64,000 nt of DNA from Sulfurovum sp. (lineage in GTDB: Bacteria; Campylobacterota; Campylobacteria; Campylobacterales; Sulfurovaceae), in assembly GCA_030949725.1 (NCBI GenBank), contig JAUZSE010000015.1:62001-126000 (forward strand), written 5' to 3'. The notes under the pieces were generated by a model. That model made no database searches. It was not told where the DNA came from and saw nothing but the letters and a program-made list of their open reading frames with translations. Both the position numbers and the translations under genes were made by a program. Below are positions 36,776 through 48,048 of the stretch, in pieces; the stretch's first letter is position 1; each line of letters starts with the position of its first letter.

Positions 36776-38652
36776 TTATAATTTTTTGGCTCTTTGTCTC
36801 ATCTTTATATGCACATGTATGATGTCTAACGCAGCAGGCGTCACACCAGATATTTGCGATGCAGAAAAAAGTGTAGGTGGTGTAACCAGTGTTAATTTTT
36901 CGATGATTTCATTGCTCAATCCTGAAATGCTACTATAGACAAAATCTTGAGGTATTTTGATCTTAAGCATAGAATCCATATCCAGTATCTGTTGTTGTTG
37001 TTTTTCTATATATCGGCTGTATTTCGCTTCTACCAGTATCTGTACTATGACTTCATCGTCATATTTATCAAAATCTGGTAGAAGTGCTACAAGTTTTTCT
37101 CTGTTAAAATCACCACGCCCTATGACATCTATCCAGTAGGTTTTATCACTTATTTTGATAGCTCCGATAGCTTCTAATTTGGCTAAAAATTCTTTATTGG
37201 GTGTGACAGAATTGAGACGTAGAAAGTTTAAGGCTTCATCCAAAGCATCTTTTTTTGCTTCAAATCCCAACATGTAACTATCATCCAAAAGTCCCAATTC
37301 TTTTCCATAACGTGAGAGTCTCATATCTGCATTGTCTTCACGTAAAAGTAACCTATATTCTGCCCTGCTTGTAAACATACGGTAAGGTTCTTTGGTTCAT
37401 TTGGTCACCAAATCATCTATAAGTACCCCGATATAGGCTTCATCACGTCTAAGTATAAATGGTTCTTTACCTTGGATGCTAAGTGCTGCATTTATCCCTG
37501 CCATTAAGCCCTTGTGCGGCTGCTTCTTCATAGCCTGTGGTACCATTGATCTGGCCTGCGGTATATAGCCCTTTTATCTTCTTAGTCTCTAAAGTATGTT
37601 TGAGTTCGGTAGGTTGTACATAGTCATACTCTATCGCGTAACCATAACGTACTATCTTAGCATTTTCCATACCTTCTACTGACTGTATCATTTCCAACTG
37701 TACATCTATAGGCAAAGAAGTACTCATGCCGTTAATGTAATATTCTGTCTCATCCATCGTTTGTGGTTCTACAAATATCTGATGTCTTGGTCTCTCACGA
37801 AAACGGCTTATCTTGTCTTCTATACTTGGGCAATAACGAGGGCCAACCCCCTCAATCTGTCCAGAAAACATAGGTGCTCTATGGAAGTTGGATTCTATGA
37901 TTTTATGTGTTGTCTTCGTTCGTGTAGGTGATATAACATGGCAACTGTGTAGGATTAAAGTTCTTTTTATCTGTTCTAAATGAAAAAGGTGGTGCAGGTG
38001 TATCGCCTGGTTGTATTTCCATCACAGAAGTGTCTACGGACTTGGCATCTATCCTAGCACAAGTACCCGTTTTGAGTCTGCCTATCTCTATGCCTAGACC
38101 TTTCATATATTCAGCCAGCTCCACAGAAGCAAATTCTCCTTGCCGTCCTGCTACTTGTTTTTTATCCCCTATATGAATGAGTCCATTGAGGAATGTCCCT
38201 GCCGTGATGATGACTTTGGCTGCTACATAGGTATTTCCTAGTTGTGTCGTTACACCTTTTACCGCACCCTCTTCTACCACCAGCCCCTCTGCTAGTTCTT
38301 GTTTGACATCTAGGTTTTTAGTATTGAGTACTACATTACGCATATAAATACGATACGCATCCATATCTATCTGCGCTCTAGTGCCTCGTACCGCTGGTCC
38401 TTTGGAAGCGTTGAGTGTTCTGAACTGTATTCCCGTAGTATCGGTACAAAGTCCCATCTCACCACCAAGAGCATCTACCTCGCGTACAAGGTGACCTTTA
38501 GCCAGTCCCCCGATAGCAGGATTACAAGAACTAGCCCCTATCTGTTCTGCTAAAATAGTAATAAGAAGTGTCTTGACTCCCATGCGTGCAGATGCCAAAG
38601 AAGCTTCTATCCCTGCATGTCCCCCACCGATAACTATGACATCATAATTCAT
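36776..38652 (-). pseudogene. mnmG: tRNA uridine 5-carboxymethylaminomethyl modification enzyme, three lesions
   Basis: MnmG (GidA) works with MnmE to modify the wobble uridine of several tRNAs. The FAD-binding start is [45 protein letters not shown] and MFTSRAEYRLLLRED are hallmarks, and the C-terminal MnmE-binding region is present. Three breaks occur: a shift near 37906-37914 (TYTNEDNT), one extra base near 37504-37505 ([10 protein letters not shown] instead of [10 protein letters not shown]), and an in-frame TGA at 37397-37399 where relatives have Gly (VTK-G-TKEPYR). The frames otherwise reconstruct a normal protein of about 625 residues. Either accumulated error or real loss. Confidence 0.88.
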
Positions 38653-38681
38653 AAAAAAACCTTATTTATATATTCATAACC

Positions 38682-38705
38682 GTAGGGTGTATAAATCCAC
38701 CCTAC
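38682..38705. repeat. Perfect palindrome between mnmG and cmoA
   Basis: GTAGGGTG and CACCCTAC flank an eight-base loop (TATAAATC). The arms resemble the start of the hairpin at 10928-10948 (preceded by GTAG). The rest of the 171-bp gap holds AT-rich sequence and no gene. It may be a small dispersed repeat of the genome. Confidence 0.55.
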
Positions 38706-38823
38706 GTGACACGAAAATAAATTTTCGCTACAATAATCGAATTATATCTAAAATTTTGGGTTGAAGGTTTTTCTATTACTTACGAGTTCATATAATTGCT
38801 TATATTCTTTGTCCTATTGATTC

Positions 38824-39534
38824 TTACTTCTTCACCACAAAAGTAACAAAATTCGCCCACTGAAACACTGTCTCTACGCTTTTAAATCCTGCATCTTTAC
38901 ACATTTGTATATTTTCTTTGATCGTAAAAGGAATGAGTACATTTTCTAAGGCTTCACGTTTTTGTGCTATTTCATATTCTGAGTAGCCCTGCTCTTTTTT
39001 ATAGTCATAATAAATGTCTATCATCTCTTTGTCTAGTACTTTATCTTCAAAAACAACTTTTTCTGAAAAGACAAAAATACCCTCATCATTCAAGCCCTCA
39101 TAAAGCCTCTTCACTAGCTCTACACGCTGCATAGGACGTATAAACTGCAAGGTATAGTTTGCGACAATCACATCTTCCTTATCATAACTATAGGTCAGCA
39201 TATCTGCAAGTTCTAACTCTATATCTGCACCAAAGGCTTGGCATTTTTGTTCTGCCCTATCTAGCATAGCTTGCGAATTGTCCAAACCCTTTAGTCGCAT
39301 ATTTACCTGCATCTTACTATGCAAGTCTAGTAAAAATCTAGCTGTAGAAGAACCGAGATCAAGGACTTTTAAGCCCTCCTTCTCTCTTGAAAGTATCAAA
39401 GAAATGAGCAACTTTCTCACCTCATCATAAAAAGGAACAGAACGGCTCAACATGTCATCAAAAACAGAAGCCACTGCTTCATCAAATTCAAACTTTTTCT
39501 CTATCTTTTTTGTAAACACTTTATCTTTATTCAT
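38824..39534 (-). CDS. cmoA: Carboxy-S-adenosylmethionine synthase
   Basis: 236 residues. CmoA makes carboxy-SAM from SAM and prephenate, used to modify wobble uridines as cmo5U. The class I methyltransferase core has [16 protein letters not shown] (motif I), [20 protein letters not shown] and the family pattern [20 protein letters not shown]. The start [22 protein letters not shown], cut here into [18 protein letters not shown], is the usual cmoA N-terminus. It starts a run of genes (hydrolase, ribF, tlyA) read in the same direction and lies last among them. Confidence 0.92.
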   Translation of the reverse strand: MNKDKVFTKKIEKKFEFDEAVASVFDDMLSRSVPFYDEVRKLLISLILSREKEGLKVLDLGSSTARFLLDLHSKMQVNMRLKGLDNSQAMLDRAEQKCQAFGADIELELADMLTYSYDKEDVIVANYTLQFIRPMQRVELVKRLYEGLNDEGIFVFSEKVVFEDKVLDKEMIDIYYDYKKEQGYSEYEIAQKREALENVLIPFTIKENIQMCKDAGFKSVETVFQWANFVTFVVKK

Positions 39535-39537
39535 AGC

Positions 39538-40308
39538 TTATCCTTCTCCTATAAATACTTGCATAAGCCTATAATACTTATCATCTGAAGAGATGTCATT
39601 ATGCCCTCTATTTTCAATGATGATTACTTCTAACTGTGTTGGATTAAAAGCATCTATAAGAACTTGTGTACGTTTTTTGGGTACTACTGTATCTAGTGTA
39701 GCCATAAAGACTGCGGTCTTAGCCTTAATATCTTTTACCCTAGAGAGAGAATCATAGGCATTCGCATGCAATAAATAACGAGCAGGATAGATAGGATACC
39801 TATCTTGTGCCACATTGACTATACTGTCAAAAGGTGTGATTAGTGCCAATTTTGACACCTTTCTATGTGCTGCTATATACGTTGCAATCCCCGTACCTAA
39901 GCTTCGTCCACCCAAAGAAATACGCTTATGACTAGCCTGTATCCTGTCGTAAAGCTTTAGCCCATCGCTATATAAAGCATCTTCACTAGCCTCACCAGTA
40001 CTTCGTCCATACCCTCTATAATCCATCAAATAACATGTAAAATTTGGAAACTGTCCTGCTATATAGTCTGCACTTTTAGCCATAGACTCTGCATTGCCAC
40101 CAAAATAAATGATGGCATTTTTATGCCCTTCATTTAAGACAATGACATTGATAGATTCATGGTCATTCTTCATCGTTATATTAGGATACTTATGGCTCAC
40201 TTCAGATTGAGGAAAATACAATAAACTGCTTTGATTCATATATAAGTATACACCCATACCCACATAAAAAAGAAGTACTAGACTTGTAATTGTTATCATA
40301 CTTTTCAT
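39538..40308 (-). CDS. BEM46-like alpha/beta hydrolase
   Basis: 256 residues. An N-terminal membrane helix (ITSLVLLFYVGMGVYLYM) anchors a hydrolase facing the periplasm. The catalytic set is Ser in LGGRSLGTGIA, Asp in MATLDTVVPKK and His in ENRGHNDIS; YFGGNAESM forms the oxyanion region. It resembles the BEM46/YfhR family of unknown substrate. Its start overlaps the ribF stop by four bases, and cmoA follows three bases after its stop. Confidence 0.85.
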   Translation of the reverse strand: MKSMITITSLVLLFYVGMGVYLYMNQSSLLYFPQSEVSHKYPNITMKNDHESINVIVLNEGHKNAIIYFGGNAESMAKSADYIAGQFPNFTCYLMDYRGYGRSTGEASEDALYSDGLKLYDRIQASHKRISLGGRSLGTGIATYIAAHRKVSKLALITPFDSIVNVAQDRYPIYPARYLLHANAYDSLSRVKDIKAKTAVFMATLDTVVPKKRTQVLIDAFNPTQLEVIIIENRGHNDISSDDKYYRLMQVFIGEG

Positions 40309-41111
40309 ATATATACTGCTTTGGCTCTCTTTATATCTTCTTCTATCTGCACTTTTAATGCTTCTAGGTTTTCAAATTTTTTATTTGTCCGTAAAAAACC
40401 TACAAAAGAAAGTGCCACCATACCTTGTACTGCTCCGATGTCTTTTTCAAGTATATGTGTTTCAATAGCATAAGAGCCATCTGTAGTCACACGGTGTCCG
40501 AGAAAACTTACAGAATCTAGCCATTCCCCTCTCACCTTAGTACGTGTGACATACACACCTTGCGTAGGTAGTTGATACGCTTGCACATTGAGATTTAATG
40601 TGGGTACTAACTCTTTCTTACCAAGCCCCTGCCCTGAGACTACACCACCTTCTATACTATATTCCCTACCCAACAAGGTATTTGCCATCGCGATATTACC
40701 CTCACGGATATATGTTTTAATGGTACGAGAATGTACAGAGATACCCTCTATACTCACTTCCTCTATGACCAATACTTCTTTGTCACACAAGACACGTAAT
40801 ACTTCTACATTCCCTGCCTTTTTTTTACCAAAATGAAAGTCATAGCCTACAACTATTTTCTCCAAATTAGGAAAATCAGCATTTAACTTTGCTACAAATT
40901 CTTTAGGCGTGAAATCTTTTATAACATCAAAATGATAAAAACAGCACATTTTATCACTAAAACCCGCACGCTTATACCCTGGCGTTAAGTATCCACCATT
41001 GCGTTCTATGATGACGATGGCATCTGCTTCATCTATCAGTGTTTTATGTGCGATATGCATACCATCAAATGAACCTATGGCTATAGATTTTATATTATTG
41101 TTAAATTTCAA
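40305..41111 (-). CDS. ribF: Bifunctional riboflavin kinase / FAD synthetase
   Basis: 268 residues. It phosphorylates riboflavin to FMN and adenylates FMN to FAD. The N-terminal nucleotidyltransferase has SIAIGSFDGMHIAHKTLI and VVGYDFHFGKKKAG; the C-terminal kinase has GQGLGKKELVPTLNL and THILEKDI. It is somewhat short, as in Campylobacter. It lies six bases after the tlyA stop and overlaps the hydrolase gene by four bases. The frame is intact. Confidence 0.92.
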   Translation of the reverse strand: MKFNNNIKSIAIGSFDGMHIAHKTLIDEADAIVIIERNGGYLTPGYKRAGFSDKMCCFYHFDVIKDFTPKEFVAKLNADFPNLEKIVVGYDFHFGKKKAGNVEVLRVLCDKEVLVIEEVSIEGISVHSRTIKTYIREGNIAMANTLLGREYSIEGGVVSGQGLGKKELVPTLNLNVQAYQLPTQGVYVTRTKVRGEWLDSVSFLGHRVTTDGSYAIETHILEKDIGAVQGMVALSFVGFLRTNKKFENLEALKVQIEEDIKRAKAVYI

Positions 41112-41117
41112 TCCACA

Positions 41118-41831
41118 TTACCTCTTTACAAAATGGTAAAGGTACTCTTGATTACCCTCTTTACCCCTCAAAGAAGAAAGTGTTTGGTACTTCTCTTCCC
41201 ATCCCAATTTCACCATTGCTGCCTCAAACTCTTCTTTACGTCGAGCGATAGTATCGAGATCTTGCACCACACCCTTAGAGTCACGTTTCACATCTTTTCC
41301 TACTTCAAACTGTGGTTTGTACAGTATAACAATATCCGTGTCACTTTGGCTAAGTCTGTCTATATCCTCTGTTATTTTCAAAATAGAGATGAAAGAAACA
41401 TCACAAGTGATCAGTTCAAATGCTTCGGTACTCTCAAAATCACGAATATCCGTTGCTTCATATAAAGACACCTTGTCATTTTGACGTAAAGAGATATGAA
41501 GTTGGTCTTTACCCACATCCACACAGGAGAGTGAAGCAACATCATGTTCAAGTACGATCTGTGCAAACCCTCCTGTACTCGACCCTATATCTAATGCTCT
41601 TTTATCTGCTAAATCCATAGGATGTTCAAGTAAAAAACTCTCCAATTTACGCCCAGCACGAGAGACATAAAACTTCGTATCTTCCACCGCAACCATAGTA
41701 CTCTCATCCACTTTAGCAGAAGCCTTAGCCTTCTTACCATCTACAGTAACCAAACCAGCTTTTATCGCATCATTGGCACGATTACGGCTCTCAAAGTAAC
41801 CCTCATCTACTAAATATTTGTCTAATCTCAT
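41118..41831 (-). CDS. tlyA: TlyA-type rRNA 2'-O-methyltransferase / haemolysin-like protein
   Basis: 237 residues. An S4 RNA-binding domain (MRLDKYLVDEGYFESRNRAN) is followed by an FtsJ-like methyltransferase with ALDIGSSTGGFAQIVLEH, DVSFISILKI and LYKPQFEVGK. TlyA methylates riboses in 16S and/or 23S rRNA and affects capreomycin sensitivity in relatives. It begins the tlyA-ribF-hydrolase-cmoA transcript. The neighbouring order matches the one I recall for C. jejuni. Confidence 0.93.
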   Translation of the reverse strand: MRLDKYLVDEGYFESRNRANDAIKAGLVTVDGKKAKASAKVDESTMVAVEDTKFYVSRAGRKLESFLLEHPMDLADKRALDIGSSTGGFAQIVLEHDVASLSCVDVGKDQLHISLRQNDKVSLYEATDIRDFESTEAFELITCDVSFISILKITEDIDRLSQSDTDIVILYKPQFEVGKDVKRDSKGVVQDLDTIARRKEEFEAAMVKLGWEEKYQTLSSLRGKEGNQEYLYHFVKR

Positions 41832-41922
41832 TAAAATCCATTCACTAAAAATCTAAGGCATCTACTATTTCTGTACGCCTATTTTCAAAATTATCTATAC
41901 TATATCCATATTATTCTAATTT

Positions 41923-42854
41923 CTAAGATACCCCTAGTCCTTCATACTCACTCTCTAATGCCTCACGCACTTCGGAAAAGTAGACATCCCAGTCTTCTAT
42001 CTCTTCTATGGTTTGATACGTCTCATCGTCTTTGATGGCTTCTAACTCTTGGCTAATCTCAGTCAATAGTTCTGTAAGATGGACTATCTTGTGTTTGAGT
42101 TTTTCTGTATCTTTTAGTGTATCACTTTCTGCATCAAAGTAAACACCAGTTTCTAGCATTTCTAGTAACTTTTTAACTCTGCTTAGATCATTTTGGGCGT
42201 ACGCTTCGTTCAGTTGTGCGGTAATCTCATGGGCTTGATCTCGTAGTTCTTTGGTTACGATGTCTGGATGGCAAAGTCTTGCTGCTTTTCTAAAGAGTAG
42301 CTTTAGCTGCTTTTTCTCCTCATCTCTCAGTGTAAAACGTTTTTGATTGAGTGCCTTTTTATGCCCACAGCTAGACGCTTCATGCTCTAGTTTTATCTCT
42401 TCATGTGCTTGATAGTCTGCGTCATTTTCTAGTGCTTCTTTGGCTTCTTTGACTTTTTTTCTTTGTGCTTTTTCTGCTTCTGTGGCTTCTTGCCATGCTT
42501 TATAGACTTTGTCATACGCGTCATCATCTTCGGCTAGTTACTTCAAGCTCCTCTTTGAGCTTTTTCGTCTTGCTCTTAGCTTCTTCATAGCGTTCTTTTC
42601 CTTGCTCAAGGTTTGCTAACAATTTTGCTATTTTTACTGCGAGTATTTCCTCTTTACGTTTGAGTATCTTAGCTATCACAGTCACCCACACGGAGACTGT
42701 ATCGGGTGTTAAAGTCTTCGATAGTACCTAGCTGTTCATTTTTAAGTGCATCAAGGTCTTGTATCTTTTGCTCCAATGTTTTTAGCTCTTGCCTAAATAC
42801 TTTTATTTCTGGGTCTTCATAAGCTACTACATCTTTATTGTTCATCTCTTCCAT
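41923..42854 (-). CDS. Coiled-coil protein with C-terminal J-domain (two frameshifts)
   Basis: The start (EEMNNKDVVAYEDPEIKVF) leads into a long coiled coil (KIQDLDALKNEQ; later AKIAKLL, EEAKSKTKKLKEEL and AQRKKVKEAKEALEN). It ends in a J-domain-like stretch, LFRKAARLCHPDIVTKELRD with the HPD motif, then more acidic helix to VREALESEYEGLGVS. Two extra bases (near 42679-42682 and 42537-42541) break the frame; the middle part has no Met start and is easy to miss. Repaired, it is about 309 residues. J-domains stimulate DnaK-type chaperones. Related proteins occur near tlyA in this phylum; function unknown. Confidence 0.75.
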
Positions 42855-42895
42855 GGTTTTATATTATCCTTTTTTTCGTATGACACAGACTCAAA

Positions 42896-43424
42896 TCACT
42901 GTCCTGCTCTAACGCAACGCACATAATAGCTAAAGTTTTTGTTGTCATACCCTTGATAACCATAATACAATACAAGGTACAACGCTTCCTTTATATTCTC
43001 AGCCGAATCAGTAGCCGTCCAATAAAATCCAGATGTAAAACCTTTTGCTTCATAACAAGCTTGATAGGCTTTATTGTTCTTATTTAACTCCCACTTATCA
43101 TTCCAATCAGCTTCATCCTGCACAGCCAATACGGCACCACACACTGTCACTATATCTCCTAGCTCTTCTTGACTAGCCAGTCGCCAGTCATCATATCCAC
43201 CAAGCCTAAGATTTTTGGCATACGCCATAGCTTCGTGCCAGTTCATCATGCTGCTTTCTTTTTCCCACATAAGGTCACCTATGATGCTAATATCTGCATC
43301 CTTAGCTTTCGCAAGTGCCTTACTCTTACCCTCTAGTAGCTTCTTAGTTACACCTAGTAAACTTTTGCTTTTACCCAATATAAGGGCAGTGGATTTTTTT
43401 GGTGCTTAGTTGGTTTTTATTCAT
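42896..43424 (-). CDS. DUF1566 (Lcl C-terminal-like) protein, frameshifted start
   Basis: A DUF1566 domain fills most of it: LMWEKESSMMNWHEAMAYAK, LGGYDDWRLASQEELGDIV, GFYWTATDSAEN and a final YYVRCVRAGQ. Such domains are common in secreted or surface proteins of unknown role. The shorter frame starts at a TTG (43378). One extra base in a run of seven (plus strand T 43394-43400) hides a better ATG at 43422-43424 and the N-terminus NKNQLSTKKSTALILGKSKS. No signal peptide is evident. It lies between a Fic gene and the J-domain gene. Confidence 0.75.
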
Positions 43425-43470
43425 TATGGGTTCTCATGGTCTGCCTCGTCTAACAGATACTTGTATAATC

Positions 43471-44808
43471 TCATTTATTTTGCTTTTTTAATAGTTCATG
43501 TAAGTTTGCTGGTGAGATATATGCTATTGTCCTACCATCTTTGTAATTACCTAGTATTTTATAACTTACCAAATTTTTCAAATACGTTCTCGCCGTATTA
43601 GCAGAAACATCGTAATCTACAGATACTTCTAATGCTGTAAATATACGACCTGGACTTTTTATTGCCTTCTTGATAATATCTTTTTGTACAAAATTTAGTT
43701 TTATTGCTAATTCAGAGTTTTTTAATATCTCTGTTAGCTCTAGAAATTCTTCACTCTTCTTTTCTAAAAAACTTCGTAAATCATCTATGGCTCTTAAAAT
43801 AATATCGATTTGATAATAGATAAAATAATTTAAGTCATTGTCATCAATCTCTGTGTATAAATAGGCTTTGCTATATTTAACTGGTGCTGCCTTTAGTAGT
43901 TTACTAATTGAAATATATTCAAAATAATCATAACCATTTTTCATCATAAACCAATAAAACAATGCTCTTGCTGTCCTACCATTACCGTCTGAAAATGGGT
44001 GTATATAACCAATCATAAAATGTAAAATAATTGCTTTTATCACTGGATGTATAAAATCTACATCCTCATGATTTTCATTTGCAAATACACACAACATTTC
44101 CAATCTAGACAATACCTCATCATATTTTGGTGGTTGATAAATATTGTTTCCATCAATGTCACCTATAAAAATATCATCGTTTGTTCTAATTTGTCCAGGG
44201 ATAACTCCATTCTCAGTTAATCCTTGTGTAGCAATTTCATGAAATTGTAAAATCATATCAATACTTAAAAAATTTGCTTTGGCTCGTTTAACTTCTTTCA
44301 TTAAAAGATAATTATTTACAATCATACGCTCATCAGGACTTTTTGCTTCCCTTGCTGATGCAATCATTTCTTTTGCTACTCTTCTTGTTGTTGATGCCCC
44401 CTCAAGTTGAGAGCTATTAATAGCTTCTTCTATAACGAGAGAAGAAAAAAGATATTTATTTCCTATGGGATTTGTAGGCATAAGCCCATCTCGTGAAAAT
44501 TCTGAAATTTTATATAGTTTTGACTGTAAAGAGTCATATGCAGCATACTGAAAAAGTATATTATCTTTATTTTGCAACTTAACCCATTTTTTATTAGACG
44601 CACGGTGCAGTTTCACTGAATACCAAGCTATCAATGGATCATCTTTATTTAGTTTTGCATGATATTTAATTTTATCCCAATAAAGATATCTTCCTTTTTC
44701 ATCAACTTCTTTATACGTGTGATAATATTTCCCATCTTCAATTTTAAAAATATCATACAATCCAAATTTAAATTCAAAAGGTACTTTTTCAATTATATTC
44801 TTCGCCAT
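43471..44808 (-). CDS. Fic family protein with inhibitory helix (adenylyltransferase type)
   Basis: 445 residues. Fic enzymes attach AMP or another nucleotide group to a protein hydroxyl. The catalytic loop is HPFSDGNGR (270-278), complete. An inhibitory motif precedes it in the same chain (S132-x3-E136-G137, in SSQLEGAST), so it is a self-restrained class II Fic. The C-terminus (about 385-435, ALEVSVDYDVSANTARTYL) is a winged helix likely to bind DNA. It is monocistronic, with a palindrome between its -10 box and start. It lies just downstream of ligA; a second Fic gene lies in the cassette upstream of ligA. Confidence 0.9.
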   Translation of the reverse strand: MAKNIIEKVPFEFKFGLYDIFKIEDGKYYHTYKEVDEKGRYLYWDKIKYHAKLNKDDPLIAWYSVKLHRASNKKWVKLQNKDNILFQYAAYDSLQSKLYKISEFSRDGLMPTNPIGNKYLFSSLVIEEAINSSQLEGASTTRRVAKEMIASAREAKSPDERMIVNNYLLMKEVKRAKANFLSIDMILQFHEIATQGLTENGVIPGQIRTNDDIFIGDIDGNNIYQPPKYDEVLSRLEMLCVFANENHEDVDFIHPVIKAIILHFMIGYIHPFSDGNGRTARALFYWFMMKNGYDYFEYISISKLLKAAPVKYSKAYLYTEIDDNDLNYFIYYQIDIILRAIDDLRSFLEKKSEEFLELTEILKNSELAIKLNFVQKDIIKKAIKSPGRIFTALEVSVDYDVSANTARTYLKNLVSYKILGNYKDGRTIAYISPANLHELLKKQNK

Positions 44809-44819
44809 ATTCTTTCTTT

Positions 44820-44849
44820 AACTCAAATTTTTTATTTTGAGTTATTATA
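44820..44849 (-). promoter_or_regulatory. Promoter and palindromic operator of the Fic gene
   Basis: A TATAAT box on the minus strand lies at 44849-44844. Directly downstream, 44820-44843 is a perfect inverted repeat, AACTCAAA-N8-TTTGAGTT, ending 12 bases before the ATG. It overlaps the expected transcription start, so a bound dimer would block the promoter. The C-terminal winged helix of the Fic protein is a candidate binder. Confidence 0.55.
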
Positions 44850-44943
44850 TCATACTATTCCCTAAGTGACCTAAATTACGAGTAGTCTTAAGTGTTTCTT
44901 ATTGAGTTTTCTTCAATTAAGTATCCGTATTTAGATACATAAC

Positions 44944-46893
<1,950 letters not shown>

Positions 46894-48048
46894 TTACCCT
46901 TTCTTCTCAATAATTACATCATTTATTTCATCATAACGATAATCAATAATCCTAGCACTAATAATAAGTTCAACAGCCTCTTCAATCACCGATAATGGAG
47001 CTATAAACCATTCTCTAGGCTTATGTACATTACCTTTTCCATCAAATATATCAATATTCAAACAACTACTACTAAAAAACTTATGTATCAACTGCTCTAA
47101 TTTATGTGGATTGACATTATAAACTTCATAGGCTGATACAGTCTGTACTTCTGCCATAAGATACGTTGGATCATTTACTGCATTTTTAATTCTTGTTTCT
47201 ACTCCTGTTGTTGAAAATCCTATTTTAAATAAGTTCTTTTTTGTTCTGATAACATCTTCATTGCTCAAAGATTTTAAAATATAGATATAACCATTTTGTG
47301 TATCATCGTCATCAACCTCATAAAGTCCTTCTATTTTACTCTCATCATATTCACTTACCCTTTGACCATTTTTATACAATTCAGCAGACAAAGAACGAAG
47401 TAACATATCTGACTCTGTAGCATTTTCAAAAATCAACTTCAACCTTGCATTTGTTTTTCCTTGTTTTTTGAAAGGTACACCTACATCAAGTACATAAAGA
47501 AGTATGCCATTTAACACAAAGTAATACCCTTTCTTAATCTGCTGTTCATTTTGGAACTTAATAAGTTCTCTTTTTCTATTTTTTAAATCATTTTGACATG
47601 CAACAAATAAATATTCATACTTTTCAAATTCTTTACAAGCTTTACGAGAAGATACATAGTCTGGCATTGTCGTTATCTTAGGAATATGTATTAAAGTAAA
47701 AATATCTTCTTCATTTTGACTCAACAAGCCCAAGGGGTCATTTTCAAAAATATCATCAAGAGAAATAATTTTATCACTCAGCAATAAATCAAACCTATCA
47801 TATTTTTTAAGTGCTTCTCTCTTTTGAGGATGTTCTCTTAGTCCTTTGAGCCGTGAATATAATCTTCTCTCGTTCATATCAGTAGTTTTTTGAGGTTCAC
47901 AGTTATGTTTTTCATAAAAATCATTAATCTCTTCAAAGGTAGCGATGAGTCTATCATCAGCGGTAATAACTGGATTTTTTACTTTTAAATCACTTAGAAG
48001 TTCTAAGGGGTCACTATTTAAAATATCATCAAGAGAGAACCTATCCAT
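46894..48048 (-). CDS. GIY-YIG-type nuclease of the T5orf172 kind
   Basis: 384 residues. The C-terminal third (about 250-365) reads NGYIYILKSLSNED, LFKIGFSTTGVETRI and later HKLEQLIHKFFSS, the Y-x-I, K-I-G and late E/H pattern of T5orf172/Mug113 GIY-YIG nucleases. The N-terminal part has helical repeats (RLYSRLKGLREHPQKREAL) of unknown role. It overlaps the helicase stop by 8 bases and is the last gene of the methylase-Fic-helicase-nuclease set. It is the best candidate for the cutting subunit, since the methylase lacks a clear nuclease domain. Function in defence is inferred. Confidence 0.78.
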   Translation of the reverse strand: MDRFSLDDILNSDPLELLSDLKVKNPVITADDRLIATFEEINDFYEKHNCEPQKTTDMNERRLYSRLKGLREHPQKREALKKYDRFDLLLSDKIISLDDIFENDPLGLLSQNEEDIFTLIHIPKITTMPDYVSSRKACKEFEKYEYLFVACQNDLKNRKRELIKFQNEQQIKKGYYFVLNGILLYVLDVGVPFKKQGKTNARLKLIFENATESDMLLRSLSAELYKNGQRVSEYDESKIEGLYEVDDDDTQNGYIYILKSLSNEDVIRTKKNLFKIGFSTTGVETRIKNAVNDPTYLMAEVQTVSAYEVYNVNPHKLEQLIHKFFSSSCLNIDIFDGKGNVHKPREWFIAPLSVIEEAVELIISARIIDYRYDEINDVIIEKKG

